A stretch of DNA of 64,000 bases, from positions 1 to 64,000 of the forward strand of contig JAQGBZ010000331.1 in NCBI GenBank assembly GCA_034687125.1, given 5' to 3'. Position numbers and translations under genes: made by a program. This DNA comes from Neelides folsomi (Eukaryota > Arthropoda > Collembola > Neelipleona > Neelidae). The notes below the pieces were generated by a model, which was not told the origin of the DNA, did not search any database, and saw nothing but the letters and a program-made list of their open reading frames with translations. Positions 49,363 to 62,609 of the stretch are shown here, piece after piece. Position 1 is the stretch's first letter. The number at the start of each line of letters is the position of its first letter.

Positions 49363-52300
49363 ATGAATTTGATCGCTGGTTCCGCCAACGAGTCGAGTGA
49401 GATTTGGTCGGCCGGCCTTGCAACCAACATCACCTTCGATAACCTTCTCAACATCACTGCTAGTAAGAAAGTCCCAACATTTTTTTGATCTTCGTTATTT
49501 AGAGTATAGAAAGTTTTTGGGGGGGAATTAGGAGGAATTGGGTGAAGGTTCAATTCCTGCTAATTTAATTAAAATCAGACTCCATTTGTCCATTAAGGAT
49601 TTTTTTAATTGCAGTATTTCTGCATCAGCTTTTTTTACCTCCTTCATGTTTTAATCTTTTAATACTGCATGTAGCTTCTTCATGTTAGCTGAAGAAGTTT
49701 ACTGATATTTAAAATTGAGATATAAGATAAAAAGGAAAAAGTTTATTTATATCTCAAGTTCAGTGTTTATTCGATGAAAGATTTTGATCAACGAATTAAA
49801 GCCATTTATCTTTCACACTTCTCACAAATGAATAAAACAAAAGAGCAAAGTTTTTTGAACGATTGTTTTTCAATATATTTGTAATATCTGTATAGGAAAA
49901 GTTTGGATGATTATTACTGTAACTCATTTTTCAAAAGAATTGAGATGTGTTTATAAGAAAAGAGTTGAGAAAAGTTTATAATGAAATTCTTTTGTATATT
50001 TTTAGATAACTCGGAGACAAAAAATTTAGAGGATTTTTACGATGCGGATTCAGAAGGGAAGCTGTTCGACAGATGGGATGTCCGAGTTGCCGCCCTTACC
50101 ATTTATACTATCGTCTTCTGTTCCTGCTTTTTTGGTAAATTTTATTGATTTGACCTTGTGCTGTAAATGAGGATCACACATCACTCACATAAGATGATGC
50201 AACTCTTGATTTCCTTCCATCATTTATAATTACTCTATTAACATTTATAAGCTTAGCATTAGAGCTGACAAATAAGAAGCATAAGCTGACCATTAGCATA
50301 ACTACCTACATATCCATCCAGCCATCATATCAAAAATTAAATTAAAAATTAATCTTATTAAGCTTAAGCGCGCTTTAAAATATTTACATTAAAAAAAGTA
50401 ATAATGATTAATTTTATAAATTCTTTTCATTCGTTTGTTTTTAATTGAAAGTTATTTAAATCAATACTAAACAATATTTTTTTAAAAATAGGATAGAATC
50501 TAAATTTCAACTTCTATTGATTAATAAGCTTAATTTTTACTTGTATTCACAATTAAATAAATACATTTAGAATTTTTAAAATTTTCATATATAATTGTAT
50601 GCATTAGGTATACAAAACGGGGACGGAGAATTCCCCGTCTACCCCGGGGAGAAAGGCGATTCGGGGAGGCCTCTCCGGAGATAAAACATTTTCGGGGAAT
50701 TGACATCCCTAATCTTAATAATATGATTATTATTTTCTATATAAAAGAAGCTTGAAATTTTGTAAATACTCTTGATAGCAATTTGAAATAAGGTTAAATT
50801 ATTTCTTTAAGTCTTTTTAATCTCACACCTTGTAAAAACATTCGTTTACATTTCGTTTTAGCGTGAACTTTAACTTGAAATGGTTGAAATCAAATGTACA
50901 AATATTAAATATGCAGAGCACGTACACCTTTACATTTCCAAAGTAGAAAATAATTATCTCAAATATGTAAATGTGTAAATTGGAGCAAATTATCAACATC
51001 ACTAACAGTTGTATTTTTAAGATACATTTCAACATACATACATCACTAATCATTATATTTGAAACCTTAATTACCTACATATATCTATTCAAGAATGCTT
51101 AATGATAATGCTAAAAAAATTCTAAATAGCATGAATACAAAGTATGAAAGTAAGTTGGATGTGGTTTATTTATTGTTAAACAAAGGATACAGTTGATAGT
51201 AAAATAAATACATATAACTATTAAATGCAAGTAAGGTAGGTAAGTTAAATACAAAGTATGATCATCAAACATCAGTGTTAAAAGTACTACTTTTGTTTCG
51301 TACTAAGGCAGTTTGTTATGAAACAAAAACTATTTTAACAATAATCTTTATTCGACTCCTGAGGTAGTAAATGTGAGCTCACAGTCAATGAAAAAGTTCT
51401 TTATTTTTATTCGGGCATAGCGTGGGAATTGTAAAAAGAAAGCCATTGAGCTTCTAAAGAGAAAGTAATTTAGATGAAATGTGAATGCATATAAAAATAA
51501 AAGACAGAATAGTTACAGGAACTTTTTTATGATCTTCAATGGGTAGTTAAATACTATGCTAGGTCTTGGTATTCATAATGTAGAATGGAATACCAATGTT
51601 CTGCATTAAATTGCTATAAGTATTGAAAGTTATTTCTAATTCGGGAAGAAATGGTTCTTTCTTATTATTGAATTATAAAAAGGGATTCTATGAATAAATA
51701 ATTTGATGGGTTTTCAATACATTTTTAAGACATTAATTTTTAATTTACGTTCAAAGCTAAAGTATCTGTATGATGTATAATAATATTATAAAAAATATTA
51801 CCGTTTAAAATCTACTTTTGTACATTAAAGCATAAAGGTAATCAATATACTTTGTTTTTAATTAAAAATTATCAAGTTATCAATACCTAAATAACATTTA
51901 GATTTTAACAAAAAATTTCAAAAACCTTTATTATGTTAAACATTTTAGGAAACTTTGTATTCGACCTAATGGCTTTCAGGTAGGGAATACAAAGGTATAT
52001 CTATTTACATAAGTGAGCATGGATTTACATTGTAACTATTGTGTGGCTTAAAGTGTCGTTGATAAATGCTTTGAAGTTCAAAAGAGATTTTAAAGTGAAA
52101 AATAATCTGTTTACAAAGATTCAAAACACTCTTGAGAGGTTTGAGAACATGAAACAAAGTTTTATATTATATTTAAATTCTATACTGTATACATTTTAAA
52201 TTCGAATCTGATATTCTATTATATAAAAGTATATAAACTACAAAAGTAAGTACCTATAGTAAATATTTATATACAATCACTCTACATATTTTTCAAAGAT

Positions 52301-55300
52301 ATTTTCTTAACCCTTTTGTACAAAAATATATAGTTAATGTAGTGTAATAATAATGTTTAATGTAGAGGTAAATACCGCAGATATTGTAATATTTATCAAA
52401 TGCGATAAAAGTGTCATAATACATTCTTAATTCAATAAATACAATGACATTCTCTCACTTATATTTTTATTCGATTGGATACACGAAGATTTTTATCGGG
52501 AGTAATAAATATGAGCGCATCAAAAGATTGGAGGTGAAAGGATTCTTTCACCACTTTTTTTATTATATTAAAAATGTATGGTACATGTAAAAAGTATATG
52601 TAAAAAGGAATATCATTGGTATTTCTTGTACCTTGCACTAAATCATTCATATCTTTATCTTAACGAAATGAAAGAGAAGAATAATGAACTTCGATTTTTC
52701 CTATTTTGGGAATGAATGCGTGATTGCATAGGAATTATATTTAAAAATGTCTCGAGGCATTCTGGTGATAGTGATTCATTAGAAGAGAACAAAATTTATA
52801 TCTTTCGAGTTCATTCATTATTCTTGTAATGAAGTTCATAGCAATGAGTTCATGCTTCTTTATTAGAAACTATCACCGTTTTATCACGGTTCATATAACA
52901 TACATACCCCGCGTGTGAATTTGAAATTACGACCTATCTAAAATCCCCCTTACTATAACTACTGCATCATGAGTAATGACTTGTAAATTAAAGCATACAT
53001 AACTACATGCTTACATCATTTAATGTAGATGAGTATTTTGAATTTCTCTCCAATCCCCACTAATTTTAATCAGATCAGTAGATTCTACAAAATGTACTTT
53101 ACGAGTAGTATTTAATGAGAATTATAAATTAAGCCTTCTCCAATATTATAATTACGACAACTCGTCAAACTCATTCGTCTGAGGTTTTAATTATAATTGT
53201 AATAATTAATCTCGGTTAAAATGAAGACGGAGTCAGTTGAGCTTATTAATTTAATTTTGGCTGACAGATTCAACTATGAAATATAAGGGGAACCATTTCA
53301 AAATATTGGTTTATAACTCATTCATACGTAAAATATTATGCGTTAAATTGCATCTAAAAGGGTTGAGCAATTAGCCATGTTCCTATTTATTAAAATTTTT
53401 TAATATATTATAATTGTTTCGAAAGTATCCAAAGTATGCGAAGTATTAAAGGATAAATATTTATTAATGTCGAGAAACCTTCCGTTTAATGATAAGTTAT
53501 TATTATTATAGAGAAATAAGAGAAAGAAAGGGGAACTCATTCCGTTATATCGTTGTATGGAATATATGTTATTTACGATTAGTTAAATTTTGGCCAGCGG
53601 ATTTAATTGCATCTAGCTCTTTGGTACATTCTTCTTAATTTACTTAATTTGCTTTCGACATATTTTAACAATGTTAGTGCATTATTCCCTTTGATCATTT
53701 TGTCAAAATTTGAAGTTAATTGGCTGAGCGGCAAGGCAGAAGTAATTAATTATCTATCTTTCGCCCACTCTACATCAATTTAACATCTCTCCCTCAGTAT
53801 TCATAATTTTCATTAACGACCAATTTGAGCATTTATTAAATTTAGACATTCTGGTACAAAATATGAATAATACACATACCAATTTAAGTATGGATAACAT
53901 ATGGAAAATTGAAAGACCGATTTAATTAAATATTTACACATTTGCATACCAATGAAAATATTTTTACAAGGAAAAATGTTTATGAATTCAATGTTTGAAC
54001 ACGACATGATAAAAAGAAACCAAGCATCGTGTTAATAATAATCTCATTAATATGGTAAATCAAATTATTTTAATATTTATTGATAATAAATATTTATGAG
54101 TTTGGGATTGGGAGTCATACGTTCAAAATATATTGGATTATGCTCAAGAGGCTTTCTCATTCAAAGTCATGTTTTTGTTTGGCGATGTTATCATTGGCCG
54201 ATCTAATGATGATTGTTAAACAAATGTTTGTTTTATACTTATTTTAAGTAATATTCATTCATTGTATTTGCCTTTATGAATGAATTCATGGTCGATTATT
54301 AATCAAATTATGTATAATGTGTTTGTTTAATTTCTAGGCAATCTGATGGTGATTTTGGTGGTAACACTTCACTGGCGTATGCGATCAATCACAAATTTTT
54401 GTTTAGGTAAGAGTCAATTCCTTTATATTTTTCATGATCAAAATCAATTGAACTAAATGGTATAAAATATTGAATTAAATAGACCACTTAAACACGAGTT
54501 ATTGAATTGTTTGGATAAAACCCCAATTTCTCAATTCTTACCCACAATAGAATTTTTCTCTTGGAGAATGAATGATATTGATGAACTTGATGATGTTTAT
54601 AAATAATTTCAGCCAATCTCGCCATCGCAGATTTATGCGTTGGAGTTTTCTGCGTCTATCAAAATCTTGTACAGTATCTGATTAAAAAGTAAGTACCGCA
54701 GACTTGATATACTACGTATATACTATATAGGTAATGTTCATACCTACATAAATATGTTATAGTGGGAATGAAAAAAATGCAATTGGAATCCAAGGGCGTA
54801 ATTTGGAGAGGAATGAATAGTGGAGAAGTGTGCATTTAACGATGAGATTTTGTGTATTTATATACTTTTTGATTGCAGTTGGGTGTTTGGCACATTTTTT
54901 TGTAAGATGTATCATTTCATCGATCGTCTGAGCCAGACGACTTCAATCCTCATCCTTGTCGTTATTTGCGTGGAGCGATATTTGGCCATTATTCACCCGA
55001 TGAGATGCAAGCAAATGTTGACACTTGGACGTTTAAAGGTACGAATCATCCGCCCATCATCACTCAATATTTTTATTTAACATTCCTAACCAAGAATAGG
55101 GTATAATATATGCGTAAATGCATACAGAGAAATACATCAGGTTTAACCGTTTATCTTTTTAATTGTGCAATAAAAGATGCACTTTATGGAAGATTATTTT
55201 ACATTTAGTTTAATTAACGTAAATTCTGAAATGTGGTACATAAAGTGCAAGGGGCACAATAACAAATGCACCTACCTAATAAGAATAAACTACTGTACAA

Positions 55301-58300
55301 TTTATGCATGTGACCTTGTTTGATTTGTTTTATTTTTCTCTAATAAAAATATACCTATTTTATATAGCATACAGTAATGTTATATCATAAATATGTCGAA
55401 TTACTACCAACATACTACAGATATATGTATAGATATATTTGTAACTAATAGTCTAAAAGTTTAAATTGTGTACACATTTATTTGTATTTATTTGAGTTTT
55501 TGAGTAAATATTCACCGACCTCACAATTTCTTTTTGATCTTTCAATCCCTGAACTTCTCATCCTGCCTTCATCCAAAAGCAATGTGGTTGTTTCAATTTG
55601 TAATGCAAATATTGATATTTATTATAAATATTTGAACTTGAGGTTAATGGTTCTCAAATATTATTAGAGTACATTTGACAGTTTGGATATATAATTTTCA
55701 TTTTATATCTAAAGTAAAGTAAATGAAATATTATGTGAAGACTTATTGAATCAAAACCTTTTAAACTTTACCTTGTATGATGTAGTAATAAAAATATTTA
55801 TTCATTATTTATAATGATAAGTCAGTTTTGCACAAACATTTTCTGATTACTTATCTGATTCAAAAGGAATATAATACTACGCAGTAGTAAATATTTTTAT
55901 AATTTTTAAATCATTTTTTATTCTATGTAACATTTATTTACTCAACTGATTCATGTAATTATAAATTATAGATATTATGCATTCAATATTGTCAACATCC
56001 CTCAATGCAATTTAAATTAATTTAATAGGATAAAATGGAATTAAGATCTTAAGTTGGAAGATAAAATACATAGTTAAATATTACAAGACAATTAGTAGAG
56101 AACTTGGTGAATGTCTTTTGAGCTTCCACTTCATGTTAGACTTTACGAGAATGCCATTTACATAAATTAAATTAAAAGCGAGTGGTTTGAGTCTTATGAG
56201 ATTGTGGAGAAAGCAAGTCGTCACTTCACCACTACATTACTTCCCATTTAATGAGATTTCATCTTCCTATTAATGCACTCCTTAACTGTACTTAAACTTT
56301 TAATAATATATTGATTTCAATATTCCATTTTCTCCCTCATGATAAATGTTCACAAATTTTTTTAATTAATATACTTTAATCCTTCCATTCTGCTATTTGG
56401 CCCTTTTGATAATTAATTCAAATCCCTAAAACATTTAAAAGGATGTTCCTAAAGAAGGGAATTGAAAGGGATAGGAATATTTCAAACTTTAGTAGTAATA
56501 ATAAATCATGCCAATGAAAGACGTGAGAGATGATTTGGTTCTACTGACAATGAGATATGATAAATAGATTCGCTAGATCATTATTCTTATTTAATAACAA
56601 AAGTTTAAATACAAAAGGACAAGAAAGGAGAATGATTGAGCGATGGAGAAAGGTCGTAATTAAACAATCATTGTTTGTCAGTTCAACAGCCTTTCACAAA
56701 GTGCAATTAAATATTTAAGAATTAATGAAGCTAAAATGACCACCTAAATGCTTTAAATAAATCATTTACCTTTACAATACTTGAATGGAAAATGGAATGG
56801 AATCATGTTGAGGATAAATAAAATATATTTAAGTACAATTGCATTTAACATTTTCACATAATGACATATTAATTATGTATATTTATCCTAGTATACTATG
56901 ATTTATGTAGGTACTTATAAATGATAAAATATTTAATAAAGTGGTGCATTTAAGCTACGTTAAAAATTGATTACTTATTTAAACAGTATGGGGATTTCAT
57001 TTTCAGTCTTTGTCATAAGGAATTTAAATACACAAATTCTGGACTTTAAATCCTTTAAGATCCTTCCTGGGCGGAAGATAAAAAGATATAATATGCAATG
57101 TTTGTTAAAATACTTATGAATTAATTTTGAAAATGGATGAGCAAAGTGTTACGTATATGAAATTCACTGTAAATTAAGAAACCATTTACAATGAGCTTCT
57201 TCCAGTATGTAAATTTGGGACATTTTGTTCTTGGCACAAGTTCCGGCTTTCAACCATAATGTAAAATGAGCGCTTAGCCTTAGTTAGTTACTACCTACTA
57301 ATTTAGACTTCTTTTTATACTTTCGACAAATTCTCCTAATAGAAGCTCAAAACTTTGTTCATTTCAATAAGAACGAAACGACTGTTAAACTTTGGATTCT
57401 CCTTTGAAACTTTTATGAACTTTCCGCATTGTGTAAACCCAGGGATATTACAAATGCGGTTTAAATTTCATACAGATGATAGATGAATCCTCCCTGGTTC
57501 CAATGTACCATTAGCACTGTATATATATATCTGTATATCTAAATAAATACCTAGGGATCTACTATGTAATTGCTATACTCGATAAAAGTCCATATATTGA
57601 ATATATCCTTCATTTTCCTTCATTTGTATTATCACTCATTATGACTCGTTTTATACTTCTTAGATTACATGAGTCATATCTGTGCAAGAACTTGTGTTCA
57701 AATTGGATGGATCCCTTGAACAAAAGTTGCAGCACCAGGCCATGAAAATGGCAAAATGAGCCGATCAATAAGATCCATCAAACCCGACCTCATAGCAAAT
57801 AAAGTTTTACTTTGAGGAAGGGAATACTATAAGGGGATGAAGTTTTGAAGATAAATGGAACGGAGCTTCATCTTATTAGTTGACAGGTATTTCCCCGGTC
57901 CTGGACCTTATCTCCAATCCTTTATTTCTTATGCAGCCGTCTCTTTTTCTTCTTCTACATAATTTTCTAATCTTATATGCAGAATAGTGCAGCGGATGAG
58001 AAACCTTTTTTGTTTCATTTCCGCTGTTATTTGTTTGCAAGGGCCATTTGAATGGAACTTAAAAGCAAAGTAAATTCTGATTCTTTTCAAAGGTTTTTAA
58101 AAAGAGAAAGTTGAAATGAGGAAGTTTTATTTGGTGGAACTCCAAACACTTTGGAAAATGAGATTGGAAATCCAATAAGGGTATTATTCACAATGGCTCA
58201 AGGGACTTCCTTTTGAGTTCTTTTGAATCCGTAAATAATTATTCCTCCTCTAAAATCCTACTTGATTTGCTATTCCCACTTCAAGACTAAAATTTTGAGA

Positions 58301-60533
58301 TTACAAGTTGAAATTCCGACTCGAATTTTTGTAATTTATTCTTAATTCTTCAATATGTGCAGTGGAGTATAAGGACGGTACATTTAAGTACAACATAAAT
58401 ACAAATATAATTGTAAGTTTATATGCACTTAACATAAATATATTAACCAAATGGACCGAAAACATTTATCGAAAGTTGAACCAGCGGTTTTAGAATTTTC
58501 CCCTATACGAAAGCACTGGGCAAAGATTTTGCATGAGAAACGATCCCACAATACTTCACAATAATAAATTTGTTTTTCCCCAATGCATTCTTGAGTGTCA
58601 AATCGAGATTCGTCAATTGTGACAACAAATTCACCTTAAACCCACTCGTGCTGTTCTCATAGGAAATCTTGGAGTTTCCTGTGGAATTGTTATGAAAGCA
58701 GTGAAAGCAGCGTGGGTACTCTCGTCTTAGCTCACATTATTGCGGTTCCTTCTTCCATGGATAAGTTGAATATAAAAACTTATTTGGGGTTATGTGGTTC
58801 AGCCCGTTAGTCACGGACCAATTCATTTCGTTTGAAAAGAATCTGAATTGATTGTCACATGCAAACACGTATACATAAAGTGAAAGCATGGGTATCAATT
58901 TTATATGTATCTGTACATAAAGCATTTATGTACCTATTTGTAGTTATAAAATATAAATTTGTAGTAAGCTTTTTATAGTACATTAATTCTAAGCTTGATT
59001 TTCGTATATTAAATTTATCTATATGGCTATGTCAGTATATCTATATCAGTATCAGTACTACCAGAGTATTCTATATGATATTCCAGTTAATATAAATGGG
59101 ACCAATAAACTACAGAATAATATCGAATTTAATTTGGATCTCAATTTATAAATATATCGAAAAATATTTATTTACAAGTAAGCCCTGCTACGTAAATGGA
59201 TGCGGATACGACAAATCACTTAAAATTGGATATTTATTCTGTTATATACCTAATGGGAATGTCCATCACGCTGTGTTTTTTCATTGCCCGATTTTGGCAA
59301 CAAATTGTTGAAATCAGATGAAATGTTTTTATTGATTTTATATTTTATTATTTCTAGTTGACAATTCTGTGTGTTTGGATCGCGAGTGCCATTATCAACT
59401 CCCCACGTCTCTACTACATCAAAACGATTACCATAACCAATAGCTTCAATAACAACCACCCCGCTGTGGCTGAAACCATGTGCATTGCGGACCGAACTCT
59501 CTTCAATTCCAAAACATCTGATCTCATCATTTTCGCTGTCCAGTATCTCATTCCCCTGGCGATCATCACGGTGCTTTACACTCTCATTGGCGTGGCTCTC
59601 TGGAGATCCTCTCGTGCTCAAATGCCTCAAAATGAAGCATCAGGAGAGCTGAGTTCCTCAAGCTCAAACCCCGACTCGGACGGGTCGACAACAACCAGAC
59701 AATCAAAACGTAAGCGTCATTATCGAACGAACAAAAATTTCACGCGTCTCTTTGGGTGGTGTATTAGAAGAGATCGGAGTCCCGGAGAACCACCGCCACC
59801 CAACCCGGCCACTGAACAAATCGTGGTTGTTAAATTTGAGAAAAAGAGTTCGATGAAGAACAGTAATTCAAAAAAGAATTCTTGTACAATTGTCCTTGCT
59901 GTCAACAACCCGACTTTGTTGACCAATGGGAATTCTAATCACAATTTGTCATTCCATGAGAATGGGCGTCTTGAGAAAAATCCGGAGTCGCCGTGTCCAA
60001 ATAGCAGCTCAAATTGTTCAGGTCAAGGGTCAAGATTCTCCATTGATTCTCCGGACGGGAGCGAGATTATGGAGAATAAGAGCAATGTGACGTTCAATTT
60101 CAATGAGAATCTCTTAGCTGTCCCCACAGCCCCTCATGTACATCAACCGAGATTAAAGCGCATGAGGGTGATCCGCGGTTCGAAGTACGGAACGAGAGCT
60201 CTTGAGTCGAGAAGAAAGATCATAAGGATGCTCGTGGTCATCGTCTTCACCTTCGCTATATGCAATTTTCCATTTCACGCAAGGAAACTTTGGCAAATTT
60301 ACGGGAAGAGCTATTCAGGTGGATCCAACTTTGCAACCCTCCTTACCATGTTCACAAACTTGGCACTTTATGCCAATTCAGGAGTTAACCCGATCCTTTA
60401 TGCTTTCATGTCAAAGAAGTTCCGCCAAAGCTTCGTCGATTTCCTTTATTGTAAAATGAAACGGTCGTTGAGGGTTACGAGAAATGCGTCGGTTAGGTCG
60501 ACAAATGTCATTCCTTTGACATCCATGGCGTGA
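49363..60533 (+). CDS. TrissinR: Trissin-receptor-like neuropeptide GPCR, six coding exons, 569 residues
   Basis: The exons are 49363-49462, 50006-50134, 54338-54406, 54613-54688, 54879-55038 and 59358-60533. Phases 1,1,1,2,0 agree and the sum is 570 codons with the stop. The N-terminus has four N-glycosylation sequons (NES, NIT, NIT, NNS). Helix 1 ends FGNLMVILVV. Helix 2 (NLAIADLCVGVFCVYQNL), the helix 3 end (E157-R-Y in VICVERYLAIIHP), CKQMLT, helix 5 ending LYTLIGVALWRSSR, helix 6 (FAICNFPFHARKLW) and helix 7 (NSGVNPILYAF) match the insect trissin receptor better than any other class-A receptor I know. The third intracellular loop is long (about 130 residues), Ser/Asn-rich. Trissin is a disulfide-bonded arthropod peptide; Gq-type signalling is known for the fly receptor and inferred here. 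Exon 6 begins in phase 0 at a TTG, so its open frame does not start translation. A poly(A) signal is at 60559. Confidence 0.85.
50135..54337. other. Intron 2 of the trissin-receptor gene
   Basis: A 4.2-kb AT-rich intron between the exon ending C-F-F-G and the helix-1 exon. It holds the GC-rich patch at 50606-50712; I see no nested gene. Confidence 0.6.
50606..50712. repeat. GC-rich patch resembling a worn transposon end
   Basis: About 100 bp rich in cgggg and ccccg words (ggggacggagaattccccgt), ending tgacatccct. On the minus strand this begins AGGGATGTCAATTCCCCG, similar to hAT-type element ends. No partner end is found nearby. Confidence 0.35.
55039..59357. other. Intron 5 of the trissin-receptor gene
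   Basis: A 4.3-kb AT-rich intron between the helix-3 exon and the last exon. Short frames inside (for example at 55482 and 59096) have no domain. I see no nested gene. Confidence 0.6.
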
Positions 60534-60558
60534 CTTTAAAACTTTCAAAACTAGTGTA

Positions 60559-60564
60559 AATAAA
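60559..60564 (+). other. Poly(A) signal of the trissin-receptor gene
   Basis: AATAAA 26 bases after the stop codon. Another AATAAA lies near 60793; use of the second would place the hairpin at 60608-60678 inside the transcript. Confidence 0.5.
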
Positions 60565-60607
60565 TTAAGTATCTTAAATTAGGATTAGTGAGAACTCATC
60601 TTACAAG

Positions 60608-60678
60608 GGTTATTCCTTCCTATAAGTCCAACTTTAAAATAAGTTGTTTTAAAGTTGGACTTATAGGAAGGAATAACC
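60608..60678. repeat. Perfect 32-bp hairpin just after the trissin-receptor gene
   Basis: Arm 60608-60639 begins GGTTATTCCTTCCTATAAGT; arm 60647-60678 is its exact reverse complement, with a 7-base loop. The stem has no mismatch, which is unlike an animal microRNA precursor. It may be a foldback element, a replication artefact or a double-stranded RNA in a long 3' end. Confidence 0.8.
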
Positions 60679-60759
60679 TTTATATTCTTGATTGGACTCT
60701 ATTGTTAGTTTAATGCCTATTGAAGAAGAATAGACTTATTTGTTTGAAGAATTACACAT

Positions 60760-60918
60760 GTACATCAAGGCGAACGGAGGTCAAATCGCAAAATAAAGTT
60801 TACTCATTTATAGCTGAATATATTAAGAGTCTATCATTTAATTTTGATGAACATTAGTTCATAAACAAAAAAGTTATTCTTGATTAAGAAAACCGGGTAC
60901 ATAATGGGCCACCCTGTA
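60760..60918 (-). mobile_element. Mariner-like element end
   Basis: On the minus strand the sequence begins TACAGGGTGGCCCATTATGT and runs into ataacttttttgtttatgaac, a combination common at the ends of mariner-family elements. Only one end is visible and no transposase frame is present. The element lies about 80 bp beyond the hairpin. Confidence 0.5.
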
Positions 60919-62488
60919 CATGTTTAGGTGTAATTCACTCTTCTCAAAATACTATCGGTTTATATTATTTTATAAAATCGATTTCAACTACTTTTCGCTC
61001 ATTTTTATTAAACCTTATTTTTTGGTATTGTAAAATTTATTATTGTATTTTTTATATATTTATGTCATTTTTAACAAGTTAAATATAAAAATTAACATCT
61101 AGTATATGTATTTATTTATGTAAGTAGAAATAAAAAATCAATTTCTCGACGTAATTAATATAACTAGAAAAAATCTATAATTGATAACATCTTCTAACTT
61201 GTACTCTACATAAATGTAAATATAAGATATTATCCATTATAAAATCTTTAATTAAAATCTTGATGATTATTAAGCTCATAACTCTTACCTAAATTAGAAA
61301 AAGGTTACTCTAACGTGTGTATTGTAATGATGTACTATGAGCGTAAGTATTTGGTTGTTTGAATTAATATTATAACAATAACCATTTATAGTCAACTGTC
61401 AACAGTGCAGTAGGTATCTGAAATACCCACTACCCACCGCTACATTATGTATAGCATACGTTCTTTACAATTTGATAACCAATTGTTAGTCATAGAAGTC
61501 TTAAATAACTACTATAAGGAGAGTTAATGGATTTCATTTTAGGTTGTGTGTACAAAACTCCAAGTATGTCGACAATCATTTCGTGGACTTTTATTACAGC
61601 CAATTAATTAAAGTTCTTTAAATAGATTAAGCTGATTGATGTACTTAATAGAAAATCAATATCTAAATAACTGACAAAAGGATTTGTTCTTAATCGAATA
61701 TACATAATGACTACTTGTATTAGTTTTGTTCTAATTTTTTCTGTGTATAATATTTACATCTGTTCTGTATATTACATAAAGCTCAAAAAATTCACATGTA
61801 AGTACATAAGCAGATGAAGTCAAAAAATTTTAATATAAAAAAATTAATGTTATAAATAGTTTGAAAGCTACAAAACCATCTCACTCATTCTCATTCAATA
61901 CAATTATTTATCATTACAATTAATCATGTATTTCATATATTAATAGTTTTAATAGTAATATTATTAACCCATGTCAAGTCAGTTTGATCTCATTTTCTAT
62001 ACATTAAGTTTATACTATTTGTAAACTATTGTTAACTTATCATATAAGTAGGATATGATAATATGAGAGAGTTTCTCGACATTTGTAGTAAGGTTACTTG
62101 TTAAATCCGTTTAGTATTCTATGTATATTATATATAGAACACGTGCACTTGTATACTACAGATAACATTATAAATACGTAAACGTACCTTGAAACAAAAT
62201 GCAATTTATACATAAATACATAATGTTATACATACATATTAAATGTATATATGTAGAGTAATAGCTTTCCACATTTAAAGTAATAAGATAATATTTAACT
62301 CGTATTTTAGAGTTGTGTTGTAAGAAGCTCGCTAAATTGTCTTTTAACATTATACTGTATGGTTCTTGCTTGTTGTTAATTTTACTGTAGTTTAAATCTT
62401 TAGGTATTGTAAAATTATCCTATAATGATACATACTACCAACATACTTAATTACCTATTGTTAAAAAACACTCCAAAACCACCATACC
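60919..62488. other. AT-rich intergenic stretch
   Basis: I see no gene or clear repeat between the mariner-like end and the palindromic MITE. Confidence 0.4.
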
Positions 62489-62609
62489 TACCGTTATTGT
62501 TCGATTAAGAGCTTGGGCTCTTATTAAAAAATTAGGTTTTGAGGGGGGGGCTCTTATTCGAGCAGGGCTATTATTCGAACAGAGGCTATTATTTGAACAA
62601 TAACGGTAT
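62489..62609. repeat. Palindromic MITE, copy 2 (121 bp), inverted relative to copy 1
   Basis: It begins TACCGTTATTGTTCGATTAA and ends gaacaataacggta. Read on the minus strand it matches the element at 11082-11203 with only a few differences: a G/C run of 8 instead of 10 and a handful of substitutions. Both ends carry TA. Confidence 0.85.

Noticed and set aside
54820-55080. ATG at 54820 as the start of a separate GPCR fragment
   Set aside because: The acceptor at 54878 and the phase from the helix-2 exon show that this is an internal exon of the trissin-receptor gene; the codons before 54879 are intronic.
60608-60678. MicroRNA precursor
   Set aside because: A mismatch-free 32-bp stem with a 7-base loop does not look like an animal pre-miRNA; it is reported as a hairpin without a class.
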